Source of the DNA: Rhodococcus sp. RD6.2
Lineage (GTDB): Bacteria > Actinomycetota > Actinomycetes > Mycobacteriales > Mycobacteriaceae
NCBI RefSeq assembly: GCF_001040705.1
Contig: NZ_CVQP01000007.1
Location: 276,571 to 340,570, forward strand
Length of the DNA stretch: 64,000 nt
Direction of reading: 5' to 3'
The stretch's first letter is position 1. Every line of letters starts with the position of its first letter. Below, piece by piece: positions 1-9,550 of this stretch. Both the position numbers and the translations under genes were made by a program. Under the pieces are notes generated by a model, which saw only the letters and a program-made list of their open reading frames with translations, was not told where the DNA came from and made no database searches.

Positions 1-621
1 GCGGGAGCCGAACCGGATCAGTCCGTAGGTGTCGCCGATCGGCAACCGGTCACCGACCGTCGCGTCGCAGACGATGCGCCGCGCGATCAGGCCCGCGATC
101 TGCACGACCGCGACCTCGTGACCGTTGTCCGTCCGCAGCAGCATCGAATTGCGCTCGTTGGCCTCGCTCGCCTCGGCGAGATCCGCGGACAGGAACTCGC
201 CCGACTTGTGGACGACCTGCAGGACCTCACCCGCGACGGGGCTGCGCTGGACGTGCACGTCGAGGACCGAAAGGAAGATGCTCACCCGCGGCACCGGCTG
301 ATCGCCCATGTTCAGCTCGGCGGGCGGTACCGCCGTGTCGACGAGCGCGACCTCGCCGTCAGCGGGGGAGACCGCCACGTTCGCGCGGTTCGGCGGAACG
401 CGGTGCGGATGCCGGAAGAAGGCGGCGCAGGCGCCGGACGCGAGGAGTGCGGTGTTGCGGACCCAGCGGCGGCGTCTGCCGAGCACGGCGACGCCGAGTG
501 GGGCGAGAACGAACGGCAGCCCGGCCGGATGCAATGGCGGGATCGTCGTCTTGACCAGGTCGACGACGTGTGCGAGACCGGTCGGCTGCGGAGTGCCGAT
601 GGGGGTGGGGCGGCGGGCCAC
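1..621 (-). CDS. psd: Phosphatidylserine decarboxylase proenzyme, 3' end cut off by the window
   Basis: Decarboxylates phosphatidylserine to phosphatidylethanolamine at the membrane. The visible 207 residues read as a short-form Psd: an N-terminal membrane-associated stretch, a FFRHPHR motif, an SPADGEV motif and an [14 protein letters not shown] motif typical of the family. The last visible residues are FGSR at 204-207; Ser206 should be the self-cleavage serine that becomes the pyruvoyl group, so only the small alpha subunit is missing. The GTG at 621 is the first usable start after an in-frame TGA a little upstream. The downstream neighbour, pssA in related genomes, would lie outside the window. 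Confidence 0.9.
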   Translation of the reverse strand, partial: MARRPTPIGTPQPTGLAHVVDLVKTTIPPLHPAGLPFVLAPLGVAVLGRRRRWVRNTALLASGACAAFFRHPHRVPPNRANVAVSPADGEVALVDTAVPPAELNMGDQPVPRVSIFLSVLDVHVQRSPVAGEVLQVVHKSGEFLSADLAEASEANERNSMLLRTDNGHEVAVVQIAGLIARRIVCDATVGDRLPIGDTYGLIRFGSR

Positions 622-746
622 GGGTTCCTCATCTGGTTCGGTGACGGTGGGGTCCGCGCACGGTGGAGCCGTTCACGGGCACTGCAAGGTTAGGCCACGT
701 CGGGCCTGTCCCGCTCCGCCGTCCCGTCGTCCCGCCGCCCCCGCCC

Positions 747-1217
747 TCAGCGAGCCGAGGCGGTGGCCGACTCGGTCTCGCTCTTGATGCGCGCCAGGGT
801 GGTGTTCATGCCCGCGATCATGTCGACCTCGAAGCCTGCGGTGCCACCCATGAACTTGTCGACGAGGAACGACGAGACCTTCGTGGTGCCCGTGGGGGCC
901 TCGCGGCGCTCGGTCACCCGGGTGCCGGTGTCGGTCGCGGTGAGCTCGTAGGTCCAGACGGTGTGGTTCTCCGCAACGCGCCACGCGATGGCCCGGCTCG
1001 GCTCGAAGCGGATGACCTTGGACGTCGTGGGCCACACGAGCAGGCCCTTCTTGTTGACGTTGACGGTCCGGCTGCCGTGTCGGACAGGGCCGCCGAGCAC
1101 CTTCATCACCTTGCACTGGGGGCTCCACTTGCCCATGCGCTCGAGGTCGGACACGACCTTCCACACCGCCTCGGGGGTGGCGTCGATCTCGATGCTCGCT
1201 TCGAGGGTGTTCGTCAC
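747..1217 (-). CDS. SRPBCC (polyketide cyclase/dehydrase-like) family protein
   Basis: A 156-residue single-domain protein of the START/Bet v1-like SRPBCC fold. It begins with the typical strand-helix pattern (EASIEIDATPEAVWKVVSDL, residues 5-24), followed by GKWSPQ and a C-terminal long helix. These small proteins bind hydrophobic ligands in a central cavity, but the ligand cannot be read from the sequence. GTG start with a GGAG Shine-Dalgarno about 8 nt upstream. It lies alone between psd and a divergent region, with no operon partner. The family assignment is secure, the function is unknown. Confidence 0.75.
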   Translation of the reverse strand: MTNTLEASIEIDATPEAVWKVVSDLERMGKWSPQCKVMKVLGGPVRHGSRTVNVNKKGLLVWPTTSKVIRFEPSRAIAWRVAENHTVWTYELTATDTGTRVTERREAPTGTTKVSSFLVDKFMGGTAGFEVDMIAGMNTTLARIKSETESATASAR

Positions 1218-1618
1218 AGGGTGCTCCGATTCATGAGGGTAAGCGCTACTGACGGTTACACATGTTTTCCTGGACGCGGCCGTACGTCAAGAGAGGTCGG
1301 CGAGGGTGTAATGGGGGGTGCGCGTCGGGCGATGAACAGGGTAGTCACACAGTGGTCGACCCAAGGGTCGGCACCCACACCCGGAGCTCATCGTGAAATT
1401 TCCTGCCGCACTCCGTTCCACGCCGCACACCGACGCCGTTCCGATGCTGCCGAGCGCACGAACCTGGCGGCGTCGTGAGACGTGGCCCAGTGAGCGACTG
1501 GAACGACTGCTGACCCAGCGGGAAGCCGACGACCTGGTGCGGGGCCACTTCCGTTGATGGCGCCGCCGACGCCCGTCCGTTCCTGATGGCTGTGACCGAT
1601 CCCGCGCATACTGGTGCT
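1218..1618. other. Divergent intergenic region, possible small ORF
   Basis: About 400 bp between the divergent SRPBCC and HAD genes. It should hold both promoters. The only coding signal I see is a 54-codon frame at 1393-1557 (listed separately). A CATACT hexamer at 1607-1612 stands 6 nt before the HAD GTG and looks like the -10 of a leaderless transcript. No strong inverted repeat was found. Confidence 0.4.
1393..1557 (+). CDS. Possible small protein of 54 residues
   Basis: A GTG-started frame with GGAG 7 nt upstream (1382-1385) and a TGA at 1555-1557. The C-terminal half is charged and helix-like (RLERLLTQREADDLVRGHFR) and Trp/Arg-rich before that. It belongs to no family I recognise. It sits entirely in the SRPBCC-HAD intergenic region, where chance frames of this length are common at this GC, so it may be spurious. 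Confidence 0.25.
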   Translation: MKFPAALRSTPHTDAVPMLPSARTWRRRETWPSERLERLLTQREADDLVRGHFR

Positions 1619-2413
1619 GTGACCGTCGGCGTGCTGTTCGACATAGACGGGGTGCTTGTCACGTCGTGGCAGGCGATCCCCGGTGCGGCCGCTGCGCTGG
1701 ATGCGGTCCGTCGGCGAGCCCACCCGCTGGCCTTCCTCACCAACACCACCTCGCGCACCCGATCCGAGATCGCCGCGTCCCTGTGTGCAGCCGGTATGGA
1801 CGTCACACCCGACGAGATCGTGACGGCCGCCGGGCTCACGGCGGAGTACCTGCGTTCGACGTATCCCGATGCCCGGTGTCTGCTCGTGAACCACGGCGAC
1901 GTCACCGAGGACCTGCCCGGCGTCCGCCTCGACGACGTGAATCCCGATGTCGTCGTGCTGGGTGGAGCGGGACCCGAGTTCGATCACGACACCCTCAGTC
2001 GCGTCGTCGGCCTGATGCAGCAGGGCGTGCCCGTCGTCGCGATGCAGGGCGGGTTGTCATGGGCGACCGAGGACGGGGTCAAGATCGACACCGGTGCCTA
2101 TCTCCCCGGGTTGGAGGCGGCGGGTGGCGGGCGAGTGACGGTGATCGGCAAGCCCGCGCCGACGGGGTTCATCATGGCGGCCGCGCTCGTCGGGATCGAC
2201 CCCGAGCACGCGGTCATGATCGGCGACGACGTCGCGAACGACGTGCTCGCCGCACAGTACGTCGGATTCACGGGGGTTCTGGTGCGGACCGGCAAGTTTC
2301 GGCAGGCCGCGGTCGAGTCGGCCTCGGGCACGCCCGACCATGTCGTCGACTCCGTTGCGGACCTGCCCGCGTTGCTGGACGCCCTGGGCGGCGAGCCGGG
2401 TGCAGCCGACTGA
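1619..2413 (+). CDS. HAD-superfamily hydrolase, subfamily IIA
   Basis: A cytosolic phosphatase-like protein of 264 residues. Motif I, LFDIDGVL, lies right at the N terminus with the nucleophile and acid/base Asp pair. TNTTSRTR matches HAD motif II, the GKPAPTGF segment gives the motif III Lys, and MIGDDVANDV is motif IV. The cap position and spacing fit the NagD/LHPP-like IIA subfamily; the substrate is unknown. I chose GTG 1619 because it is preceded by a -10-like CATACT at leaderless spacing and starts four residues before motif I; an in-frame ATG at 1586 is the alternative. No obvious operon partners. Confidence 0.8.
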   Translation: MTVGVLFDIDGVLVTSWQAIPGAAAALDAVRRRAHPLAFLTNTTSRTRSEIAASLCAAGMDVTPDEIVTAAGLTAEYLRSTYPDARCLLVNHGDVTEDLPGVRLDDVNPDVVVLGGAGPEFDHDTLSRVVGLMQQGVPVVAMQGGLSWATEDGVKIDTGAYLPGLEAAGGGRVTVIGKPAPTGFIMAAALVGIDPEHAVMIGDDVANDVLAAQYVGFTGVLVRTGKFRQAAVESASGTPDHVVDSVADLPALLDALGGEPGAAD

Positions 2414-2512
2414 GAGGTCGGGGAAAGCGTGCGGTCCGGCGGCGCTTCATTGGGTACGGTCGACGGCACCGTCGTTCACTGTCCTGTCGTTCACTCTGTC
2501 CCGAGGAGTTTC

Positions 2513-3034
2513 GTGCGCACCGTGTTCCGTTCCCGTTCCCTGTCCTTCCATTCCCACCGCCTCGTGCGCACCGGCGCGTCGATCGCGGCGGGACTCGCGG
2601 TCGTCGGCGGGCTCGCCGTCGCGGGGACGGGTGTCGCGTCCGCCGCCCGCGTGGACTGCGTCTCGCCGCCGTCGCCGAACGACATCCACGTCATCGGTGA
2701 TGCGAGTTGCGGCGCGACCGCCACGGTCGGTGGTGCCGCGAACGCGGGCGCGATGGACAGCGGCACCGCGGTGAGCGTCGCGCAGGGCGGCACCGCGAAC
2801 ACGTTCGCCACCGGCTTCGGTATCGCGCTGAGCACGTCGAAGGCCGCGGGTCAGGCGAACGCCTTCGCGATCGGTGGCGGGATCGCGAAGGCGAGCACCG
2901 ACAACGGCAACACCACGTTGGCCCTGGCCGGCTGGGGTTCGGGTGCGACGGCCGAGTCGGGCGGCGTCAACTGCGTCGGTCCGCTGTCCTTCGCGGTCAA
3001 CCTGAACACCGGTGCCGTGTGCCTGATCCGCTGA
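2513..3034 (+). CDS. Small secreted protein of unknown function
   Basis: A 173-residue exported protein. It has a basic N terminus, a hydrophobic core (IAAGLAVVGGLAVAGTGVAS, about residues 24-43) and an AxA cleavage site just after. The mature part is about 130 residues, rich in Gly, Ala, Ser and Thr, with repeating A-x-GxA strands (for example GGTANTFATGFGIA and GGGIAKAST) that resemble stacked beta-turns. It carries four cysteines, at the start, middle and end. GTG 2513 has GAGGAG 5 nt upstream; longer frames lack a Shine-Dalgarno. It may belong to a DUF6764-type family of Rhodococcus and Gordonia, but I cannot confirm that. Confidence 0.7.
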   Translation: MRTVFRSRSLSFHSHRLVRTGASIAAGLAVVGGLAVAGTGVASAARVDCVSPPSPNDIHVIGDASCGATATVGGAANAGAMDSGTAVSVAQGGTANTFATGFGIALSTSKAAGQANAFAIGGGIAKASTDNGNTTLALAGWGSGATAESGGVNCVGPLSFAVNLNTGAVCLIR

Positions 3035-3084
3035 TCCGCCGCTGATTTTCTGACACACAGGTGCCCGCGGCGGACCGCCGATAC

Positions 3085-3111
3085 CTTGCACTCACCCCCG
3101 GTGAGTGCTAA
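3085..3111 (+). promoter_or_regulatory. CIRCE element 1 (HrcA operator)
   Basis: Half-site CTTGCACTC at 3085-3093, a 9-nt spacer, then GAGTGCTAA at 3103-3111. It matches the CIRCE consensus TTAGCACTC-N9-GAGTGCTAA at 16 of 18 arm positions. It lies about 200 bp upstream of groEL, so the gene should be repressed by HrcA and induced by heat. Confidence 0.9.
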
Positions 3112-3119
3112 AAATGCAC

Positions 3120-3146
3120 TTGGCACTCACGACGCGTGAGTGCCAG
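3120..3146 (+). promoter_or_regulatory. CIRCE element 2 (HrcA operator)
   Basis: TTGGCACTC at 3120-3128, 9-nt spacer, GAGTGCCAG at 3138-3146. This is a near-perfect inverted repeat with the same GCACTC/GAGTGC core as element 1. Start-to-start distance from element 1 is 35 bp. Confidence 0.85.
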
Positions 3147-3218
3147 GTCGGGACGGTGAGACCGGGATCCATCGACACCCCCGGTCGTCCGTCGCGGGCA
3201 CCGAGCCTGGCCATGTGA

Positions 3219-4940
<1,722 letters not shown>

Positions 4941-5269
4941 GTCCGTTTCCTCCCGGGGCCTGACGGTCCCACCCGGTTCCACGCGAGGCCGGCTCACCTT
5001 CGGGTGGGTCGGCCTCGTGCCGCGCCGGGACCGCAGCCCGCACATCCAGAGGGTCGAGTGATGTAGGACATTCGTCCACAACTTCGACGAAACTTTGGAC
5101 AACGGGCGCGGACTCGGACACACTGTTGAGCGCGCACTCGATCGTCGCGACCCCACAGGTAACGGTGGGGTCGCACTGCTGAATGGGTGCGCCCTCCGAG
5201 CAAAGCCAGTTCACACGCATACAGAGCGCCCGACAGACCGCAGCGCCCGACAGATCACAAGGTGGGAAG
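4941..5269. other. groEL-mycolyltransferase intergenic region with a leader hairpin
   Basis: 329 bp without a gene. After the groEL terminator it holds a perfect 10-bp inverted repeat at 5147-5174 (GCGACCCCAC, 8-nt loop, GTGGGGTCGC), about 96 bp before the mycolyltransferase ATG. This could be a structured 5' leader or an operator. No Shine-Dalgarno-linked small ORF was found. Confidence 0.5.
4984..5017 (+). terminator. Hairpin terminator after groEL
   Basis: Inverted repeat with CGAGGCCG at 4984-4991 and CGGCCTCG at 5010-5017. The stem continues inward with small mismatches to a TTCG loop. It has no long U tract, as usual for actinobacteria. Confidence 0.75.
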
Positions 5270-6292
5270 ATGCCCAAGTTCCGTGGACCCGGCCGCAGGT
5301 TCGGTCGCATTGCGGCCGTAACCGCCGCACTGACCGTTCTGCCGCTGCTCGGCGTGGGCGGCGTCTCGAACGCCGCTCCGAGTGCGGTCTCCCCGAACGG
5401 GTCGTCGCTGGAGCGTGTCGACGGCACCGGCCGTCAGGTCACCGCCTACGTGCACTCGGTGTCGATGGACAAGACCATCCCGGTCAAGATCCAGATGCCC
5501 GCCGACATGAGCGCTCCGCGCCCGACGCTGTACCTGCTCAACGGCGCAGGCGGCGGCGAGGACTCCGCGACCTGGCAGCGTCGCACCGACATGGCGTCGT
5601 TCTTCTCCGACAAGAGGGTCAACGTCGTCACCCCGATCGGTGGCGCGTTCAGCTACTACACCGACTGGCTCAAGGACGATCCGGAGCTCGGCCGCAACAA
5701 GTGGACGACTTTCCTGACCCAGGAACTTCCTCCGATCATCGACGGAGCGTTCAAGGGCAACGGCGTCAACTCGCTCGCCGCGATCTCCATGACCGGAACC
5801 AGCGTCCTCAACCTCGCGATTCAGGCACCGGGCCTGTACAAGAGCGTCGCAGGCTACAGCGGTTGCGCCGAGACCAGCACCCCCGCGGGCCAGGCATACA
5901 TCAAGTTGGTCGTCGAGTCCCGTGGCGGCGGCGACACCGAGAACATGTGGGGCCCGACCAGCGGTGCAGGGTGGGTCGAGAACGACCCGGTCGTCAACGC
6001 CGAGAAGCTGCGCGGCACCGAGATCTACATGTCCAGCGGAAACGGTCTGCCGGGTGCCCATGACACCCTCGCGAAGACGGGGAGCAATGCGGCTCTCGCG
6101 AACCAGGTCCTGCTCGGCGGTGCCATCGAAGGTGCCACCCTGCTGTGCACCAACAACCTGTTCAAGCGTCTGAACGCGCTGAACATCCCGTCGACGTTCG
6201 ACTTCCGTCCGAACGGCACCCACTCGTGGGGCTACTGGCAGGACGATCTCCACAAGTCGTGGCCGTGGATCGCCCGCACGATCGGCCTGTGA
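5270..6292 (+). CDS. Secreted mycolyltransferase of the antigen 85 / corynomycolyltransferase family
   Basis: Transfers mycolyl groups between trehalose mycolates and arabinogalactan outside the membrane. The 340-residue precursor has a Sec signal peptide (hydrophobic core about 13-31, cleavage after SNA near residue 35). It has the esterase-family strand PTLYLLNGAGGGEDSATW (85-102), nucleophile Ser173 in ISMTG, and catalytic His318 in the HSWGYW motif. Length and motifs fit the alpha/beta-hydrolase mycolyltransferases. ATG 5270 follows GGTGGGAAG; longer frames have no signal peptide at the start. A paralogue lies at 16530-17558. Confidence 0.92.
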   Translation: MPKFRGPGRRFGRIAAVTAALTVLPLLGVGGVSNAAPSAVSPNGSSLERVDGTGRQVTAYVHSVSMDKTIPVKIQMPADMSAPRPTLYLLNGAGGGEDSATWQRRTDMASFFSDKRVNVVTPIGGAFSYYTDWLKDDPELGRNKWTTFLTQELPPIIDGAFKGNGVNSLAAISMTGTSVLNLAIQAPGLYKSVAGYSGCAETSTPAGQAYIKLVVESRGGGDTENMWGPTSGAGWVENDPVVNAEKLRGTEIYMSSGNGLPGAHDTLAKTGSNAALANQVLLGGAIEGATLLCTNNLFKRLNALNIPSTFDFRPNGTHSWGYWQDDLHKSWPWIARTIGL

Positions 6293-6317
6293 CACCCGGC
6301 CCCCTGACCTAGGCGAC

Positions 6318-6362
6318 CACGACGGCGCCGATCCCGCTTCGCGCGGGGTCGGCGCCGTCGTG
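6318..6362 (+). terminator. Strong hairpin terminator after the mycolyltransferase
   Basis: CACGACGGCGCC at 6318-6329 pairs with GGCGCCGTCGTG at 6351-6362. The stem extends inward through GATCCCGC/CGGGGTC around a TTCG loop. It lies 26 bp after the stop. Confidence 0.8.
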
Positions 6363-6397
6363 CTGTGTGCGGTAGGCGGGTGGGGGACAATCGTCTC

Positions 6398-7981
6398 GTG
6401 CGCGCGAATGCGGCGTTCGATGCCGCGGGTGGGCCGAGGCGGGCGGAAGTGCTGGCGGCGCTGTCGCTGGCCATCGACCTCGGTCTCGGGCAGCCGATGG
6501 AGCACATGCTGCGGTCGTCCCTGATCGCGTCCCGGCTCGCCGAGCGGGTCGGCGTTCCCGAGTCCGACCGGGCCGCGGTCTACTACGGCACCCTCGTCGG
6601 CTGGATCGGGTGCCACGCGGACTCCCACGAACTGGCCGCGCTCGTCGGTGACGACATCGCGTTCCGCGCCGACACGTACGGGATCGAGATGGTCGGCTGG
6701 CCGATGCTCCGGCTGATCCTGCGTCACGCCGGTGAGGACCGAGGGACGTGGGCGCGCGGACTGAACGCGGTGACGGTGGGGTGGACGGCGCGGTCCCGGG
6801 TCACCCGACTGATCACCTCGCACTGCACGTCGGCGCAGGCGCTCGCCGCCCGCGCAGGTCTCGGTGACGGTGTCGTGGACGTCCTCGCGTACACGTTCGA
6901 GCGGTGGGACGGACGCGGACTGCCCGCGGGCGCCGCCGGTGAGGCGATCCCCGTGGCGTCCCGGGTGATCGCGGTCGCCGACGTGGCCGAGGTACACCTG
7001 CGGACGGCGGGGGTCGGGCGCGCAGTCGAGGTCGTCGCCGCGCGGCGCGGACGGCAGTTCTGCCCACAGGTGGTCGACGCGTTCGTCGCCGACGCAGCCG
7101 AGATCACCGACGGCCTGCTCGACGACGACGTCTGGTCCGCTGCCGTGGACCTCGCGCCCGACCGGGACCGCCGCCTGACCCCGGACGAACTCGACACCCT
7201 CCTCGGCGCGATGGGGGAGTTCGTCGACTTCAAGTGCCCGCACCTGCTCGGCCATTCCCGCGCGGTGGCGGACCTGGCCCGAGGCGCCGCTCGCAGTCGG
7301 GGGATGTCCGAGTCGGAGCAGCGTCTCCTGTACCGGGCCGGACTGGTGCACGGCCTGGGGAGGATGGGCGTCTCGAACCGGATCTGGGACAAGACCGGGC
7401 CGTTGACGCCTGCCGAGTGGGAGCGGGTGCGGCTGTACCCGTACCTGACCGGACGGATACTCAGCCGGGTCACCGGCCTCGAGGACGTCGTCGCGGTCGC
7501 GTCCGAGCATCGGGAGCGGCTCGACGGCAGCGGCTTTCCGCGCGGCACCACCGCGACCGATCTCGGTCCCTCCGCGCGGGTGCTCGCCGCGGCGGACGCG
7601 TACCGGCGGCTGATCGAACCGCGACCTTCCCGTCCCGCGCACACGGCATCCGAGGCGGCGGAGTCGCTGCGGCGGGACGCCCGGTCGGGCCGACTCGATC
7701 CCGAGTCCGTCGAGGCCGTCCTCGCCGCTGCCGGGCATCGCGGGCCGCGCCGCACTCCGTGGCCGGCCGGGCTCACCGACCGCGAGGTGCAGGTGCTGCG
7801 GATGGTCGCGCAGGGCAGTTCGAACCGTGACATCGCCGCTGAACTGGTCATCTCCGAGAAGACGGTGCGCAACCACGTGGAGCACGTCTACACGAAGCTC
7901 GGCGTCAGCAACCGCATCCAGGCGTCGCTCGCCGCGATCGACCACGGATTGGCCGGGAGTCCGGCAGGTGTCGGCACCTGA
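6398..7981 (+). CDS. Tandem degenerate HD-GYP-like protein with C-terminal LuxR HTH
   Basis: A 527-residue probable transcription regulator. The first half ends in FERWDGRGLPAG, a relic of the HD-GYP HHERWDGTGYP motif. The second half is a fuller HD-GYP-like domain: LLGHSRAVADLA, VHGLGRMG, RLYPYLTGRIL and EHRERLDGSGFPRG. In it HDIGK has become HGLGR and the RLHP histidine is Tyr, so metal-dependent cyclic-di-GMP hydrolysis is doubtful. Residues 459-527 are a standard LuxR-type HTH (LTDREVQVLRMVAQG). GTG 6398 sits 6 nt after a GACAAT -10-like hexamer, suggesting a leaderless mRNA; ATG 6365 is the alternative. I infer a sensor that binds DNA, ligand unknown. Confidence 0.8.
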   Translation: MRANAAFDAAGGPRRAEVLAALSLAIDLGLGQPMEHMLRSSLIASRLAERVGVPESDRAAVYYGTLVGWIGCHADSHELAALVGDDIAFRADTYGIEMVGWPMLRLILRHAGEDRGTWARGLNAVTVGWTARSRVTRLITSHCTSAQALAARAGLGDGVVDVLAYTFERWDGRGLPAGAAGEAIPVASRVIAVADVAEVHLRTAGVGRAVEVVAARRGRQFCPQVVDAFVADAAEITDGLLDDDVWSAAVDLAPDRDRRLTPDELDTLLGAMGEFVDFKCPHLLGHSRAVADLARGAARSRGMSESEQRLLYRAGLVHGLGRMGVSNRIWDKTGPLTPAEWERVRLYPYLTGRILSRVTGLEDVVAVASEHRERLDGSGFPRGTTATDLGPSARVLAAADAYRRLIEPRPSRPAHTASEAAESLRRDARSGRLDPESVEAVLAAAGHRGPRRTPWPAGLTDREVQVLRMVAQGSSNRDIAAELVISEKTVRNHVEHVYTKLGVSNRIQASLAAIDHGLAGSPAGVGT

Positions 7982-7992
7982 AGATGGGGCCG

Positions 7993-8082
7993 ATGCCTCT
8001 GGTGTCGAACGCGGAGATCGGCGGAACGATCCCGATGTGGCGCTGGATCGGTGACGGGTGCGCCACCACGTTCAGCTACTGA
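7993..8082 (+). CDS. Possible 29-residue peptide ORF
   Basis: ATG frame ending in TGA just downstream of the HD/LuxR gene. It encodes a Trp-, Gly- and aromatic-rich peptide with one Cys. There is only a weak GGGG upstream and no family recognised. It is probably chance, but it is the only frame in this gap. Confidence 0.15.
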   Translation: MPLVSNAEIGGTIPMWRWIGDGCATTFSY

Positions 8083-8101
8083 CGCGGCGTCCGAACCGAG
8101 C

Positions 8102-8138
8102 GCCGGCCACGGCGCGGTTCCCCGGCGGGGTGGCCGGC
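8102..8138. terminator. GC-rich inverted repeat between the LuxR gene and dcuB
   Basis: GCCGGCCAC (8102-8110) and GTGGCCGGC (8130-8138) form a 9-bp perfect stem. It may terminate the HD/LuxR transcript. There is no U tract, so the role is uncertain. Confidence 0.4.
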
Positions 8139-8197
8139 CGTGCGTAACATCCCGGACGAGCCGGGTCCGGCCGTGGACCCGTCGACGGACGGGGTGG

Positions 8198-9538
8198 ATG
8201 CGTGTGGACGCACTGGTGATCACGCTCGAGCTGATCGTGGTGCTCGGCGCCATCGTGATGGGCACCCGGTCGAGCGGTGTCGCGCTCGGTCTCTAGGGCG
8301 GTGCAGGCGTCGCGGTGCTCGTCTTCGTCTTCGGTGAGAACGTCGGCACCCCACCCGTTGACGCCCTGCTGATCGTCCTGTCGGTGGTGCTGGCGTCGTC
8401 GATGATGCAGGCGGCGGGCGGCATCGACTGGATGGTGTCGATCGCGGCGAACGTCATTTCCAAGCGACCCAAGCAGATCACCCTCATCGCACCGCTGGTG
8501 TCGTTCCTGTTCTCGGTCGGCGCGGGTACCTCGAACATCCTGTATCCGCTGCTGCCGGTCATCTACGACGCGTCCTACAGCAACGGGATCCGGCCGTCGC
8601 GTCCCCTGTCGCTGTCGGTGGTCGCGACGGGTGTCGCGCTGGCGTGCAGCCCGGTCTCTGCGGCGATGGCGGCGATGGTCACCCTGACCGACGTGGAGCC
8701 GTACAACTTCGAACTGATCGACATCATCAAGATCACGCTCCCGGCGGCGATCATCGGCATCGTGCTCACCTCCTTCGTGGTGAACCGGCTCGGCAAGTCC
8801 ATCGCCGAGGACCCCGAGATCCAGGCGAAGATCGCGGCCGGTGAACTGTCCGCGCCGTCCGGCGGCGCGAGCAGGGTGGAACTGAAGTCCACGACGCAGG
8901 GACGCAACGCGGCCCTGATCTTCCTCGCCGGTGTACTCGCCATCGTGGTCTTCGGCCTGTTCAAGGGGATTCGACCGGACGCGGCCGACGGCAGCCCGCT
9001 GGGCATGACACCGATCATCGAGATGGTCATGTTCGTGGTCGGCACCCTGATCCTGCTGGTGAGCAAGCCCTCGGTCGCGGATGTACCGACCATGTCGGTG
9101 TTCAAGGCGGGCATGGTCTCCGCGATCGCCCTGTTCGGTCTGGCGTGGCTCACCGACACGTTCATCAGCGCGCACCTCGAACTGATCACCAGCACGATCG
9201 GGGACCTGGTCGAGGCCGCGCCGTGGATCTTCGCGCTCGGCGTGTTCCTCGTCTGTGTGCTCACCACCAGCCAGTCGACGGCGACCCGGACCATCGTGCC
9301 GATCGGTCTGACCGCGGGACTGGCACCCGGACTGATCAGCGGCATGTGGGCGGGTGCGTTCGCCGGAATCTATCTGCTGCCCACCAACGGATCACAGATC
9401 GCGGCCGCGAACTTCGACGAGTCGGGCAGCACCAAGCTCGGTACCAAACTCGTCGATCATTCGTTCTTCGTCCCGACGCTGGTGCTGGCGGCCACCACCA
9501 TCGCGGCGGGCTCGGTGCTCGGCGTGATTCTCGGCTGA
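8198..9538 (+). pseudogene. dcuB: DcuB-type anaerobic C4-dicarboxylate transporter interrupted by an in-frame TAG
   Basis: The frame encodes 446 residues, the normal length of DcuA/DcuB antiporters that exchange fumarate, aspartate or malate for succinate. The N terminus (MRVDALVITLELIVVLGAIV) and the following GGAGVAVLVFVFGENVGTPP are in the same frame and align continuously with DcuB. Codon 33 (8294-8296) is TAG where the family has Trp or Leu (GL-x-GG). The downstream part is intact, with about ten more membrane segments and the conserved GAGTSNILYPLLPVIYD-like region. Either a one-base nonsense mutation, readthrough, or restart at GTG 8315 without helix 1. Stop seen directly; family secure. 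Confidence 0.85.
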
Positions 9539-9550
9539 GCCGGGGCCGGG

